Shown here: positions 28,772-37,344 of the stretch, one piece after another
Layout of the letters: every line of letters starts with the position of its first letter
Position numbering within the stretch: position 1 is the first letter of the stretch
From: an uncultured Roseateles sp.
GTDB lineage: Bacteria; Pseudomonadota; Gammaproteobacteria; Burkholderiales; Burkholderiaceae_C
Direction of reading: 5' to 3'
Length of the DNA: 64,000 bases
Assembly (NCBI RefSeq): GCF_963422335.1
Contig: NZ_OY729424.1
Coordinates: 4,588,001-4,652,000, forward strand
The notes under the pieces: model-generated
What the model saw: only the letters and a program-made list of their open reading frames with translations
The model's database searches: none
Told to the model about the DNA's origin: nothing
Position numbers and translations under genes: made by a program

Positions 28772-28939
28772 TCAACCGCCCTTTTTGGCGCGCTTGCCGG
28801 GGTTCTTCTTGTTGTTGGTGGCCGTGCCACGTTCCAGGCTGCGCAACTGGCCCCGGCCGGCGGTGAAGGTCACGCCCTTGGGAGGCACGGGACGGGGGGT
28901 AGCTCTAGCTTCGGCTTCGGTACGGGGGGCTCTTGCCAT
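28772..28939 (-). CDS. Small basic hypothetical protein
   Basis: A 55-residue, strongly basic protein ending NNKKNPGKRAKKGG. The sequence is low in hydrophobic residues, so it is probably disordered and may bind nucleic acid or ribosomes. GGAG lies seven bases before the ATG at 28939, and a textbook terminator follows the stop, which supports a real, independently expressed gene. I cannot assign a function. Confidence 0.75.
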   Translation of the reverse strand: MARAPRTEAEARATPRPVPPKGVTFTAGRGQLRSLERGTATNNKKNPGKRAKKGG

Positions 28940-29005
28940 GAATAACTCCGGTGATTGGTGATGGAAACGGCGGTGATTATCCCGCACAACGGGGCTACCC
29001 CGGAT

Positions 29006-29971
29006 TCAGGCCGGCAAAGCCCCGGCGGCGGCCACCGCAAGGGCCACCGCCTGCGTTGTTGCATCCGCCGCATCGCAGGCCACCACCTGGCGCTGCGGCA
29101 TGCTGCGCAGCCAGGTGATCTGGCGCTTGGCCAGCTGGCGGGTGGCGGCAATGCCGCGCTCGGCCAGGGTTGACATATCGCCGGTCTCCAGCGCCTCCCA
29201 GCTCTGCCGGTAGCCGACGCAGCGCATGGAGGGCAGATCGGGGTTGAGGTCCCCGCGAGCCATCAGGCCCCTCACCTCGTCCACCAGCCCCAGGTCCAGC
29301 ATCTGCATGAAGCGCTGGGCGATGCGCTGGTGCAACCAGGCGCGGTCCTGCGGCTCCAGCGAGATCAGGGCCGGCGTGGTGCGCGCAGGTTTATCGCTGT
29401 GCCAGGCCGACAAGGGCTTGCCGCTGATGCGATACACCTCCAGCGCGCGCTGGATGCGCTGGCTGTCGGCCGGCTTGAGCCGGGCGGCGGTGGGTGGGTC
29501 CACCCGAGCCAGCTCGGCATACAGCGCGGCCAGGCCTTCGCGCTGCGCCAGCGCATCGAGCGCGGCGCGCACGGCGGGGTCGGCCGCCGGCATCTCGTCC
29601 AGGCCGTCGAACAGGGCCTTGAAGTACAGCATGGTGCCGCCCACCAGCAGCGGCGTGCGGCCCCGGGCGCGGATCTCGCCGACCAGGCGGCTGGCATCGG
29701 CCACGAAGCGGGCCGCCGAATAGCTCTGCAGCGGATCGATCAGATCCAGCAGATGGTGAGGCACCTGCGCCTGCTCGGCCGCGCCGGGCTTGGCCGTGCC
29801 AATGTCCATGCCGCGATAGACCAGGGCCGAATCGACGCTGATGATCTCGACCGGGCGGCTGTCCCGCAGGGCTGCGGCAATCGCCAGCGAGGCCGCCGTC
29901 TTGCCCGAGGCGGTGGGACCGGCCAGGCAGATGCAGGGCAAGGGGGAGTCCATAGCGGCAGGCGTCGTCAT
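29006..29971 (-). CDS. miaA: tRNA dimethylallyltransferase
   Basis: A 321-residue MiaA that adds dimethylallyl to A37 of tRNAs reading UNN codons. The P-loop is LAGPTASGKTA, followed by EIISVDSALVYRGMDIGTAKP and VPHHLLDLIDP, then GGTMLYFKAL and the MRCVGYRQSWE and RQLAKRQITWLR segments. All catalytic motifs are intact. Start choice is uncertain among Met codons at 29980, 29971 and 29953; none has a clear ribosome-binding site. It usually neighbours mutL or hfq, but neither is here. Confidence 0.95.
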   Translation of the reverse strand: MTTPAAMDSPLPCICLAGPTASGKTAASLAIAAALRDSRPVEIISVDSALVYRGMDIGTAKPGAAEQAQVPHHLLDLIDPLQSYSAARFVADASRLVGEIRARGRTPLLVGGTMLYFKALFDGLDEMPAADPAVRAALDALAQREGLAALYAELARVDPPTAARLKPADSQRIQRALEVYRISGKPLSAWHSDKPARTTPALISLEPQDRAWLHQRIAQRFMQMLDLGLVDEVRGLMARGDLNPDLPSMRCVGYRQSWEALETGDMSTLAERGIAATRQLAKRQITWLRSMPQRQVVACDAADATTQAVALAVAAAGALPA

Positions 29972-30025
29972 GGCCGGCATTGTCTGTCATGGGCCTGTCA
30001 CCGGCCGCAGGCACGCTGGCGGCCC

Positions 30026-30931
30026 ATGAGCCTCAATCCACCCGATACCGAGCAGGCCGAGCTGCTGCAGCGCCTGCAGGCCGATCTGATCGACAGCTAC
30101 GACGAAGAGCTGGAGATGGAGATCGACGACCGCGCCTTCGACGCGCCCACGCCCGCCCGCAGCGAACGCCGCGCCTATTTCCAGGAGCTGTTCCGGCTGC
30201 AAGGCGAGCTGGTCAAGCTGCAGGACTGGGTGGTGGCCAGCAAGCACAAGGCCGTGATCATCTTCGAGGGCCGCGACGCCGCCGGCAAGGGCGGCGTGAT
30301 CAAGCGCATCACCCAGCGGCTGAACCCGCGCGTGTGCCGCGTCGCCGCCCTGCCCGCGCCGAACGACCGCGAACGCACGCAGTGGTACTTCCAGCGCTAT
30401 GTGTCGCACCTGCCAGCCGGCGGCGAGATCGTGCTGTTCGACCGCAGCTGGTACAACCGCGCCGGCGTCGAGCGGGTGATGGGCTTTTGCTCGGACGACG
30501 AGTACGAGGAGTTCTTCCGCAGCGTGCCCGAGTTCGAGAAGATGCTGGTGCGCGCCGGCATCCAGGTCATCAAATACTGGTTCTCCATCACCGACGAGGA
30601 GCAGCACTCGCGCTTTCTGGGCCGCATCCACGACCCGCTGAAGCAGTGGAAGCTCAGCCCCATGGACCTGGAGTCACGCCGCCGCTGGGAGGATTACACC
30701 AAGGTCAAGGAAGTGATGCTGGAACGCACCCACATCAGCGAGGCGCCCTGGTGGGTGGTGCAGGCGGACAACAAGAAGAAGGCCCGCCTGAACTGCATGG
30801 CCCATCTGCTGGCGCAGATGCCCTATCACGAAGTGGCCCACACGCCGGTGACCCTGCCGGCGCGCGAACGCCACGACGACTATGCCCGCCGGCCGGTGCC
30901 TGCCCAGATGGTGGTACCCGACATCTACTGA
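30026..30931 (+). CDS. ppk2: Polyphosphate kinase 2
   Basis: A 301-residue single-domain (class I) PPK2, which uses polyphosphate to phosphorylate nucleoside diphosphates. Walker A is EGRDAAGKGG, the lid carries NDRERTQWYFQRYV and Walker B is VLFDRSWYNRAGVE. RWEDYTKVKEVMLERT and WWVVQADNKKKARLN complete the family pattern. An acidic N-terminus (DEELEMEIDD) precedes the kinase fold. The gene is divergent from miaA. With the phosphonate locus 8-18 kb away it could store phosphate, but that link is only inferred. Confidence 0.95.
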   Translation: MSLNPPDTEQAELLQRLQADLIDSYDEELEMEIDDRAFDAPTPARSERRAYFQELFRLQGELVKLQDWVVASKHKAVIIFEGRDAAGKGGVIKRITQRLNPRVCRVAALPAPNDRERTQWYFQRYVSHLPAGGEIVLFDRSWYNRAGVERVMGFCSDDEYEEFFRSVPEFEKMLVRAGIQVIKYWFSITDEEQHSRFLGRIHDPLKQWKLSPMDLESRRRWEDYTKVKEVMLERTHISEAPWWVVQADNKKKARLNCMAHLLAQMPYHEVAHTPVTLPARERHDDYARRPVPAQMVVPDIY

Positions 30932-31009
30932 AGCGTCATCCCTAAGTAGCAGAGTAGCCAGTCCCCGGCGGCGGGCGTAGATTGCGCCTTCCACTCGCCG
31001 GGAGCCGCC

Positions 31010-31933
31010 ATGGGCCGTGTCTATTTCGCCAAGGGACTGAAGGGCATGATTGCCCGCCGCATCCAGACCGATCTGTTGCGCCAGGGCATTTTTGCCGGCG
31101 CGGCCGAGAAGTTCGTCGATGGCGACTTCGGTGGCAACACCACCACCGCGCTGCAGGCTCTGCAGCAAAAGCGCTCGCTGCCCGTCACCGGCACGGTCGA
31201 CGAGGCCACCTGGTCGCAGCTGACCCATGACCCACTGCCCTCGCTGTACGAGCGCTGCCTGGGCCTGACCGCCGCCTTCGAGGGCCATGGCTTCGGCCTG
31301 GTGCAGGGCAATTTCGATGGCGCCGGCCTGACCTGGGGGGTGATTGGCTTCACCCTCAGCAATGGAGAGCTCCAGGCCATCAGCCAGGAGGCCGAAACCC
31401 TGGCTCCGGGCGTGCTGGCACGCACCTTCCAGGACCTGGCGCCGGTCTGGCTGGGGGTTTGCGCCAAGCCGCTTGCGCAGCAGATCGCCTGGGCCGACAG
31501 CATCAGCAGCGGCCCGACCAAGGAGCATGTGCCGGACGCCTGGCTGAAGGCCTTCGCCCGCCTCGGCGACGAACCCATCGTCAAGCGCATCCAGATGCAG
31601 CGGGCCTTCGACAAATACTTTGTGCCAGCCGCAGCCTCTGCCCGCAAACTGGGGCTGACGTCCGAGCTGGGTGTGGCCCTGGCCTTCGACGTCCATGTGC
31701 AGAACGGCGGCTTCAAGGCGAATGCCTTTGCCGCGGTGGCCAACCTGCCCGCCTCGGCCCCCGAGGCACAGCGCCGCCTGCTGCTGGCCAATGCCGTGGC
31801 CGACAGCGCCCTGCCCCGCTGGCAGGAGAATGTGCGCAAGCGCAAGATCACGGTGGCCCAGGGCACCGGTCTGGCCAATGGCGCCAACTACACGCTGGCG
31901 TCCTGGGGATTGGCGGAAGTACCCGCTGCCTGA
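31010..31933 (+). CDS. Peptidoglycan-binding protein with GH46 (chitosanase)-like domain
   Basis: A 307-residue protein. Residues about 12-72 match a PG_binding_1 domain (RRIQTDLLRQG, GDFGGNTTTALQALQQKRSLPVTGTVDEATW). Residues about 80-300 resemble the GH46 chitosanase/lysozyme-like fold: LTAAFEGHGFG with a candidate catalytic Glu91, then NFDGAGLTWGVIGFTL with Asp103. No signal peptide is visible, so it would stay in the cytoplasm or need a holin or secretion system, as phage endolysins and some effectors do. No phage genes are nearby. Family resemblance is by motif; activity is unproven. The 3' end overlaps the opposing LLM gene by 46 bases. Confidence 0.75.
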   Translation: MGRVYFAKGLKGMIARRIQTDLLRQGIFAGAAEKFVDGDFGGNTTTALQALQQKRSLPVTGTVDEATWSQLTHDPLPSLYERCLGLTAAFEGHGFGLVQGNFDGAGLTWGVIGFTLSNGELQAISQEAETLAPGVLARTFQDLAPVWLGVCAKPLAQQIAWADSISSGPTKEHVPDAWLKAFARLGDEPIVKRIQMQRAFDKYFVPAAASARKLGLTSELGVALAFDVHVQNGGFKANAFAAVANLPASAPEAQRRLLLANAVADSALPRWQENVRKRKITVAQGTGLANGANYTLASWGLAEVPAA

Positions 31934-32931
31934 GGGACAAGCCCGAAGGCCTCAGCGACCAGTTCATAGGAACGCAGCCGCGCCGCGTGGCTGTGGATAT
32001 TGGAGGTGATCATCACCTCGTCGGCCCCGCAGGCCTCGGCCTTGGCCAGGATCTGCTCGCGCACCGAGGCAGGCGTGCCGACGACGACCAGGCGGCGGAA
32101 GCCCCGCACCAGGGCCTGCTCGGCATCGCTGTAGGCATAGCGCAGGGCCTCCTCGGGGCTGGGCAGCGGCGCAAAGCGGCCGCTGCGTATGCGCACCCAG
32201 GCCAGGTCCATCGTTGCCGACAGGAACTGTGCCTCCTCCTCGGTGGGCGCGCAGACGGCCGACACACCCAGAATCGCATGCGGGCGCTCGAACTGCGCCG
32301 ACGGCACGAAGGCCTGGCGATAGGCCTCGAAGGCCGGTGCGGCCGGGGTGGGGCTGAAATGGCTGGCAAACGAGTAGCCCATACCCGCGGCACCCGCCAT
32401 CTGCGCGCTGGCGCCACTCGAGCCCAGCATGTAGATAGGCGGCAGCGGCGCGTCCTCGGGCATGGCCTTCAGCGCGCTCATCGGGTGGCTCTGCGGCAGC
32501 GGCGTCACGCCCGACCAGATCAGCAGCTCGGACAGCAGATTCGGGAACTGCTCGCCATCGAAGGCCCGCAGCGCCCGCGAGGCCTGCACATCCGAGCCCG
32601 GCGCGCGACCCAGGCCCAGGTCGATACGGCCGGGGTATAGCGCGGCCAGCGTGCGGTAGGCCTCGGCCACGCGCAGCGGCGCGTGGTTGGGCAGCATCAC
32701 GCCACCGGAGCCGAGCCGCAAGCTGTGGGTCAGCGCCGCTGCGTGGGCGATCAGCACCTCGGGCGCCGCACTGGCCACCGAGGGCATGCCGTGGTGCTCG
32801 GCATACCAGAGGCGCCGGTAGCCCAGACGCTCGGCCAACTGGGCCAGCTCACCACTGCGGTGCACGGAGGCGGCGGCACTGCCGCCGGAGCTGACGGGAA
32901 CGAGATCGAGGACGGAAAGCGGCAAGGTCAT
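31888..32931 (-). CDS. LLM class flavin-dependent oxidoreductase
   Basis: A 347-residue luciferase-like monooxygenase family protein. Motifs are PLSVLDLVPVSSGGSAAASVHRS, RLWYAEHHGMPSVASAAPEVLI, RLGSGGVMLPNHAPLRVAE, GRIDLGLGRAPGSD and YMLGSSGASAQMAG, characteristic of the MsnO8/YhbW-like subgroup using FMNH2. The substrate is unknown. It lies 53 bases after the LhgO-like gene on the same strand and may be the last gene of the phosphonate-locus run. Its 3' end overlaps the end of the convergent peptidoglycan-binding gene. Confidence 0.92.
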   Translation of the reverse strand: MTLPLSVLDLVPVSSGGSAAASVHRSGELAQLAERLGYRRLWYAEHHGMPSVASAAPEVLIAHAAALTHSLRLGSGGVMLPNHAPLRVAEAYRTLAALYPGRIDLGLGRAPGSDVQASRALRAFDGEQFPNLLSELLIWSGVTPLPQSHPMSALKAMPEDAPLPPIYMLGSSGASAQMAGAAGMGYSFASHFSPTPAAPAFEAYRQAFVPSAQFERPHAILGVSAVCAPTEEEAQFLSATMDLAWVRIRSGRFAPLPSPEEALRYAYSDAEQALVRGFRRLVVVGTPASVREQILAKAEACGADEVMITSNIHSHAARLRSYELVAEAFGLVPQAAGTSANPQDASV

Positions 32932-32984
32932 GGGCGCATCCTAGGGCAAGGGCGCCGGCCCTGCCGCCGCAGGGCCTTAGCGAC

Positions 32985-34106
32985 TCAAAGTCCCAGCCGC
33001 TGCACCACCTCGTCGGCCAGCGCCAGGCAGCTCGTCAAGCCGGGCGATTCGATGCCCAGCAGATTGACCAGGCCGGCCACGCCATGTTCGGCTGGGCCGT
33101 CGATGCGGAAATCGGGCGCGCTCTGGTCCGGGCCGTGCAGCTTGGGCCTCACACCGCTATAGGCCGGCTGCAGCGCGCCGTCGGCGAGGCCGGGCCAGTA
33201 GCGGCGCACATCGGCATAGAAGCCGTCGGCCCGTCCGGGGTCCACCGTGTAGTCGATCTGATCCGGCTCGCTGACCTCGGGCAGCCATTGTGCGTCGGGG
33301 CCGAAACGGGCCTGGCCACCCAGGTCCAGGGTCAGGTGCACACCGAGCCAGGCATCTTGCGGCACCGGATAGATCAGATGGCTGAACGGCGCCTTGCCGG
33401 CCAGCGCGAAGTAATTGCCCTTGCTGAAAAAGGCGCGCGGCTGATGTGCCGGGGCCAGACCTTGCGTGTGCGCGGCCAGCTGTGGTGCGTATAACCCCGC
33501 GGCATTGATCACAAAGCGGGCTTGCAACTCCATCGGCTCATCGCCGCCCACCTGCAGGCGCAGGCCCTGGGCGCCAGGGGTGATGCTCTCGACCGGCGAG
33601 CACAGCGCCAGCAGGCCGCCGGCCCGCTCCAGATCGCCCTGCAGGGCCAGCATCAGGCCATGGCTGTCGATGATGCCGGTCGACGGCGACAGCAGCGCGC
33701 CGACGCAGCGCAGCGCCGGCTCCAGCGTCAGCGCCTCGCCGGGGCTGAGGTAGAGCAGGTCATCGACGCCGTTGGCCTGGCCCTTGGCCAGCAATTGCTG
33801 CAGACCGGGCAATTGCGCCTCCTGCGTGGCCACGACCAGCTTGCCGCATCGCTGACGGGCCACGCCGGCCTGCTCGCAATAGGCATAGAGCAGTGCCTTG
33901 CCGCGCACGCTGAGCCGGGCCTTCAGCGAGCCGGCCGGGTAGTACAGCCCTGCATGGATGACCTCGCTGTTGCGCGAGCTCACGCCGGTACCGATGGCGT
34001 TGGCACGTTCCAGCACGATAGTCTCCAGGCCCCGCTGCGCCAACGCCCGGCCCACGGCCAAGCCAACCACGCCCGCGCCGATCACGGCAACGTCAATTTT
34101 CTCCAT
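32985..34106 (-). CDS. FAD-dependent oxidoreductase, L-2-hydroxyglutarate oxidase-like
   Basis: A 373-residue DAO-fold flavoprotein. The start MEKIDVAVIGAGVVGLAVGRALAQRG is the FAD site; SSRNSEVIHAGLYYPAGSLKARL and SPSTGIIDSHGLM and the C-terminal GIESPGLTSCLALAD segment match the LhgO/L-2-hydroxyglutarate dehydrogenase group. It oxidises a 2-hydroxy acid or a related compound; the substrate is not certain. Its start lies 14 bases inside the end of the Nudix gene, showing translational coupling with the extended phosphonate operon. Confidence 0.9.
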   Translation of the reverse strand: MEKIDVAVIGAGVVGLAVGRALAQRGLETIVLERANAIGTGVSSRNSEVIHAGLYYPAGSLKARLSVRGKALLYAYCEQAGVARQRCGKLVVATQEAQLPGLQQLLAKGQANGVDDLLYLSPGEALTLEPALRCVGALLSPSTGIIDSHGLMLALQGDLERAGGLLALCSPVESITPGAQGLRLQVGGDEPMELQARFVINAAGLYAPQLAAHTQGLAPAHQPRAFFSKGNYFALAGKAPFSHLIYPVPQDAWLGVHLTLDLGGQARFGPDAQWLPEVSEPDQIDYTVDPGRADGFYADVRRYWPGLADGALQPAYSGVRPKLHGPDQSAPDFRIDGPAEHGVAGLVNLLGIESPGLTSCLALADEVVQRLGL

Positions 34107-34935
34107 CAAGCCATTCTGCCCTGGCCGCAGCGATGACGGCCGCCGCATCCTCGGTGAATTCACCGCCCTGCAGCCGCAGCATCAGCTCATCCGGTCGCAG
34201 ATGGAGGAATTCGGCCACCTCGCCATCCTGGTTGCGCGGTTGGAAGCCTACCGGCAGCGCCAGGTTGTAGATGTGCACGACCTCGTCGTGCAAGCCTTCG
34301 GCCTCGACCCGCGTACAGCGCACGGCACCGCTGGCGACAATGGTTCGTGCCACGGCCTCAGCCACACCGGCCTCCTCGCCCAGCTCACGAATGGCGCAAG
34401 CCTCGAAGGCCTCGCCAGCCGGCAGGCCGCCGGCGGCGAGATTGTCCAGCCTGCCAGGGTCGGTGGCCTTGCTCAGCGCGCGGCGGCCGCACCACAGACC
34501 GCCCTCGACGCTGAAGCCATTGATGTGCACAGCCCGGCTGCGCAGGCCGAAGAAGCGGAAGGCGGCGCGCTCGAGCCGAAACAGCTCGGCACCCTGCTCC
34601 AGCAGCGGATCGGCGACCGGCGCCTCGCAGCGATAGGCCTCGTTGCGCCAGCCGCTGATCAGGCCCAGCTCACGCAGGCGCTCGGCCGCCTGATGGATCT
34701 GCAGCGAACGCTGATCCGGAGCCAGGTCTTGCGCCGCCCAGACCAGACGTCGGCCCTGCACGCTGCAAGCCGGCAGCACGGCCAGCAGCGGCGCAACGCG
34801 CTGCGGTGCCAGCACGCCTATGGCCTGATCGCCCAGGTACAGGGGCAGCCAGTCGCGCGGCGCCGGGCGGCGCGCAGTGGCCAGCAGCCCTGTCAGAAAG
34901 GCCTGTTGATCAGGGCTTGGGTGGCCAGCTGTCAT
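34093..34935 (-). CDS. Nudix hydrolase with DUF4743 N-terminus
   Basis: A 280-residue Nudix protein. The N-terminal 120 residues (RRPAPRDWLPLYLGDQAIGVLAP, LGLISGWRNEAYRC) match the DUF4743 type seen with eukaryotic Tnr3-like proteins. The Nudix box is complete in GX5EX7REUXEEXGU form (GGLPAGE..., RELGEEAGV). Relatives hydrolyse thiamine diphosphate analogues or damaged thiamine diphosphate. Role in this locus is unclear. Its ATG overlaps the end of the upstream oxidoreductase by 26 bases, and its end overlaps the next gene's start. Confidence 0.88.
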   Translation of the reverse strand: MTAGHPSPDQQAFLTGLLATARRPAPRDWLPLYLGDQAIGVLAPQRVAPLLAVLPACSVQGRRLVWAAQDLAPDQRSLQIHQAAERLRELGLISGWRNEAYRCEAPVADPLLEQGAELFRLERAAFRFFGLRSRAVHINGFSVEGGLWCGRRALSKATDPGRLDNLAAGGLPAGEAFEACAIRELGEEAGVAEAVARTIVASGAVRCTRVEAEGLHDEVVHIYNLALPVGFQPRNQDGEVAEFLHLRPDELMLRLQGGEFTEDAAAVIAAARAEWLDGEN

Positions 34936-37333
34936 GAAGCGTCACCGCGATGGCCTGGCCCCAGAGAGCGATGCTGGCCGGCGTGCCGGCATGGGTTTGC
35001 GAGGCAGCAGGGCCGCGCACATAGCCCAGGGCCACGCAGGCGCCGGCGCGCGGGCTCCAGCCCACCGACGAGATCTCGCCCACCGTCTCGCCGCCCAGCA
35101 CAATCGCCTCGCCGCCCCAGGCGTAGGCCTGATCGTCGTCCAGCAACAGCGTCACCAGCTTCTTGCGCAGCGGCTGGCCGCGGGCAGCCAGCAAGGCCGC
35201 CTTGCCGATGAAGTCGGTCGGCTTGTCGAGCTTGACGGCGTACTCCAGCCCGGCCTCAAACGGGGTCTCGTCGGGCCCCAGCTCGGCGCCCCAGGCGCGG
35301 CGGCCCGCCTCGATGCGCAGCGCGTCGAGCGCGTAGTAGCCGGCGTCGCGCAGGCCCAGATCAGCGCCGGCCACCATCAGGGCCTGGTAGACATGGCGTG
35401 TCATCTCGACCGGCACATGGAGCTCGTATCCCGGCCCGCCGACATAGCTCATGCGCGCCGCGCGGACCCGGGCATGGCCCAGGTCGATCTCGGTCGTCGA
35501 CGAGAACTTCAGGCCCTGCGGCGACAGGTCGGCAGGGCTGACCCGCGTCAGCAGCTCACGCGCATTCGGTCCCATCAGCGAGAGCACGCAGGTCAGCGCC
35601 GTGACGTCGGTCAGCATCGCATGCTCGTCCGTACCGATGTGGCGCCGGATCCAGTCGGCATCGCGCACGCTCTGTGCCGAGCCGGTGATGATCAGAAAGC
35701 GCTGGGCGGCCTCGCGTATCACCGTCAGATCGCTCTCGAAGCCGCCGCGCTCGTTGAGCAGGGCCGTATAAACCATCTTGCCGACCGGCACGTCCATCTC
35801 GTTGGCGCACAGGCGCTGCAGCAGGGCCAGTGCATCACGGCCCTGCAGCAAGAGCTTGGCAAACGAGCTCTGGTCGTACAGCGCCACCGCCTCGCGGGTG
35901 GCCCGCTGCTCGGCCTGCATCCAGGGCAGCCAGGCCGGTGCGCCGAGGCCATAGGCCGGCGTGGCCGCGCCCTCGGGCTTGAAGTAGTTGGCCCGCTCCC
36001 AGCCATTCTTGCTGCCGAACTCGGCCCCCTTGGCCAGCAGGGTGTCGTACAGCGGCGAGGTGCGCAGCGGCCGCGCCGCCTGCAGCTCCTGGCGCGGCCA
36101 GCGCATCGCGTAGTGCAGGCCCAGGGTCTCGGCCGTGCGGTCGTGCAAGGCTCGTCTGTTGGCGGTGAACGGACCGAAGCGGCGTATGTCCACATCCCAT
36201 AAATCGGTGGGCGCTTCGCCGCCGACGATCCACTCGGCCATCAAGCGCCCGGCGCCGCCACCATTGGCGATACCGGCCGAATTGAAGCCGGCCGCGACGA
36301 AGAAGTTGCGCAGCTCGGGTGCCTCGCCAAGGATGAAGTTGCCGTCCGGCGTGAAGCTCTCCGGCCCGTTGAGCAGCATCTTGATCTCGGCGGTCTCCAG
36401 GCAGGGCGTGCGATGCATGGCGTTGGTCATCAGGATCTCGAACTGGTCCCAGTCCTCGCCCAGCAGCTCGAACTGGAAGGTGGCGGGAATGGTGTCCATC
36501 TTCCAAGGCTTGGCCACCGGCTCGAAGCCACCCATCACCAGTCCGCCGACCTCTTCCTTGTAGTAGATGTAGCCGTCGGGGTCGCGCAGCACCGGCAGCA
36601 TCGGATGCACGCCCGGGATCTGGCCGGTGACCAGATAGAAGTGCTCGGCCGAATACAGCGGCACATTGACACCGGCCTTGGCGCCCAGCTGGCGCGCCCA
36701 CTGGCCGGCGCAGTTGACCAGCACCTCGCAGCGCACCTCGCCCTGGTTGGTCACGACGCCCACCACGCGTGGGCCGCTGGCGCCCTGCTCCACCAGCACG
36801 TCCAGCACCTCCACGCCCTCGACGATCTTTACGCCACGGTTGCGTGCGCCCTTGGCCAGCGACATCGTCAGATCGGCCGGGTTGGCCTTGCCGTCGCCCG
36901 GTATCCAGACTGCGCCCTGCAGGTCGTCGGTACGCATCAGCGGATAGAGCTCGCCGGCCTCGGCGGGCGTGATCAGCTCGCACTCGACACCAAAACCCCG
37001 CGCCAGGCCGACCTGCTTGCGCAGCACCTGCAGACGCTCGGCGGTGCGCGCCACGGTGACGGAGCCGCACTGCTTCCAGCCGGTGGCCAGGCCGGTCTCG
37101 GCCTCCAGCCGGCTGTAGAGCTCGATGCCGTAGCGGCTCATCCGCGTCATATTGCGATTCGGGCGTAGCTGGCCGACCAGGCCGGCCGCGTGCCAGGTCG
37201 TGCCACAGGTCAGGCGCCCCTGCTCCAGCAGCAGCACATCGCTGCGGCCCATTTGCGCCAGGTGATAGGCGGTCGAACAGCCGACGATGCCGCCGCCGAT
37301 GATGAGGGTTTGAGCGTGGGTCGGGAGTGACAT
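34910..37333 (-). CDS. Dimethylglycine/sarcosine dehydrogenase-like FAD protein with GcvT domain
   Basis: An 807-residue two-domain protein. The N-terminal DAO domain starts QTLIIGGGIVGCSTAYHLAQMG and has GTTWHAAGLVGQL, containing the His that carries covalent FAD in relatives, plus AGFNSAGIANGGGAG. From about residue 420 a GcvT/aminomethyltransferase-like folate-binding half follows (VALYDQSSFAKLLLQGRDA, NERGGFESDLTV, GPGYELHVP, PDETPFEAGLEYAV). Such enzymes oxidatively demethylate N-methyl amines, passing the C1 unit to tetrahydrofolate. AGGAA precedes the ATG at 37333. It follows the phosphonate EamA gene by 11 bases, so an N-methylated aminophosphonate is a possible substrate; this is inference. 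Confidence 0.9.
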   Translation of the reverse strand: MSLPTHAQTLIIGGGIVGCSTAYHLAQMGRSDVLLLEQGRLTCGTTWHAAGLVGQLRPNRNMTRMSRYGIELYSRLEAETGLATGWKQCGSVTVARTAERLQVLRKQVGLARGFGVECELITPAEAGELYPLMRTDDLQGAVWIPGDGKANPADLTMSLAKGARNRGVKIVEGVEVLDVLVEQGASGPRVVGVVTNQGEVRCEVLVNCAGQWARQLGAKAGVNVPLYSAEHFYLVTGQIPGVHPMLPVLRDPDGYIYYKEEVGGLVMGGFEPVAKPWKMDTIPATFQFELLGEDWDQFEILMTNAMHRTPCLETAEIKMLLNGPESFTPDGNFILGEAPELRNFFVAAGFNSAGIANGGGAGRLMAEWIVGGEAPTDLWDVDIRRFGPFTANRRALHDRTAETLGLHYAMRWPRQELQAARPLRTSPLYDTLLAKGAEFGSKNGWERANYFKPEGAATPAYGLGAPAWLPWMQAEQRATREAVALYDQSSFAKLLLQGRDALALLQRLCANEMDVPVGKMVYTALLNERGGFESDLTVIREAAQRFLIITGSAQSVRDADWIRRHIGTDEHAMLTDVTALTCVLSLMGPNARELLTRVSPADLSPQGLKFSSTTEIDLGHARVRAARMSYVGGPGYELHVPVEMTRHVYQALMVAGADLGLRDAGYYALDALRIEAGRRAWGAELGPDETPFEAGLEYAVKLDKPTDFIGKAALLAARGQPLRKKLVTLLLDDDQAYAWGGEAIVLGGETVGEISSVGWSPRAGACVALGYVRGPAASQTHAGTPASIALWGQAIAVTLHDSWPPKP

Positions 37334-37344
37334 GATTTCCTGTC

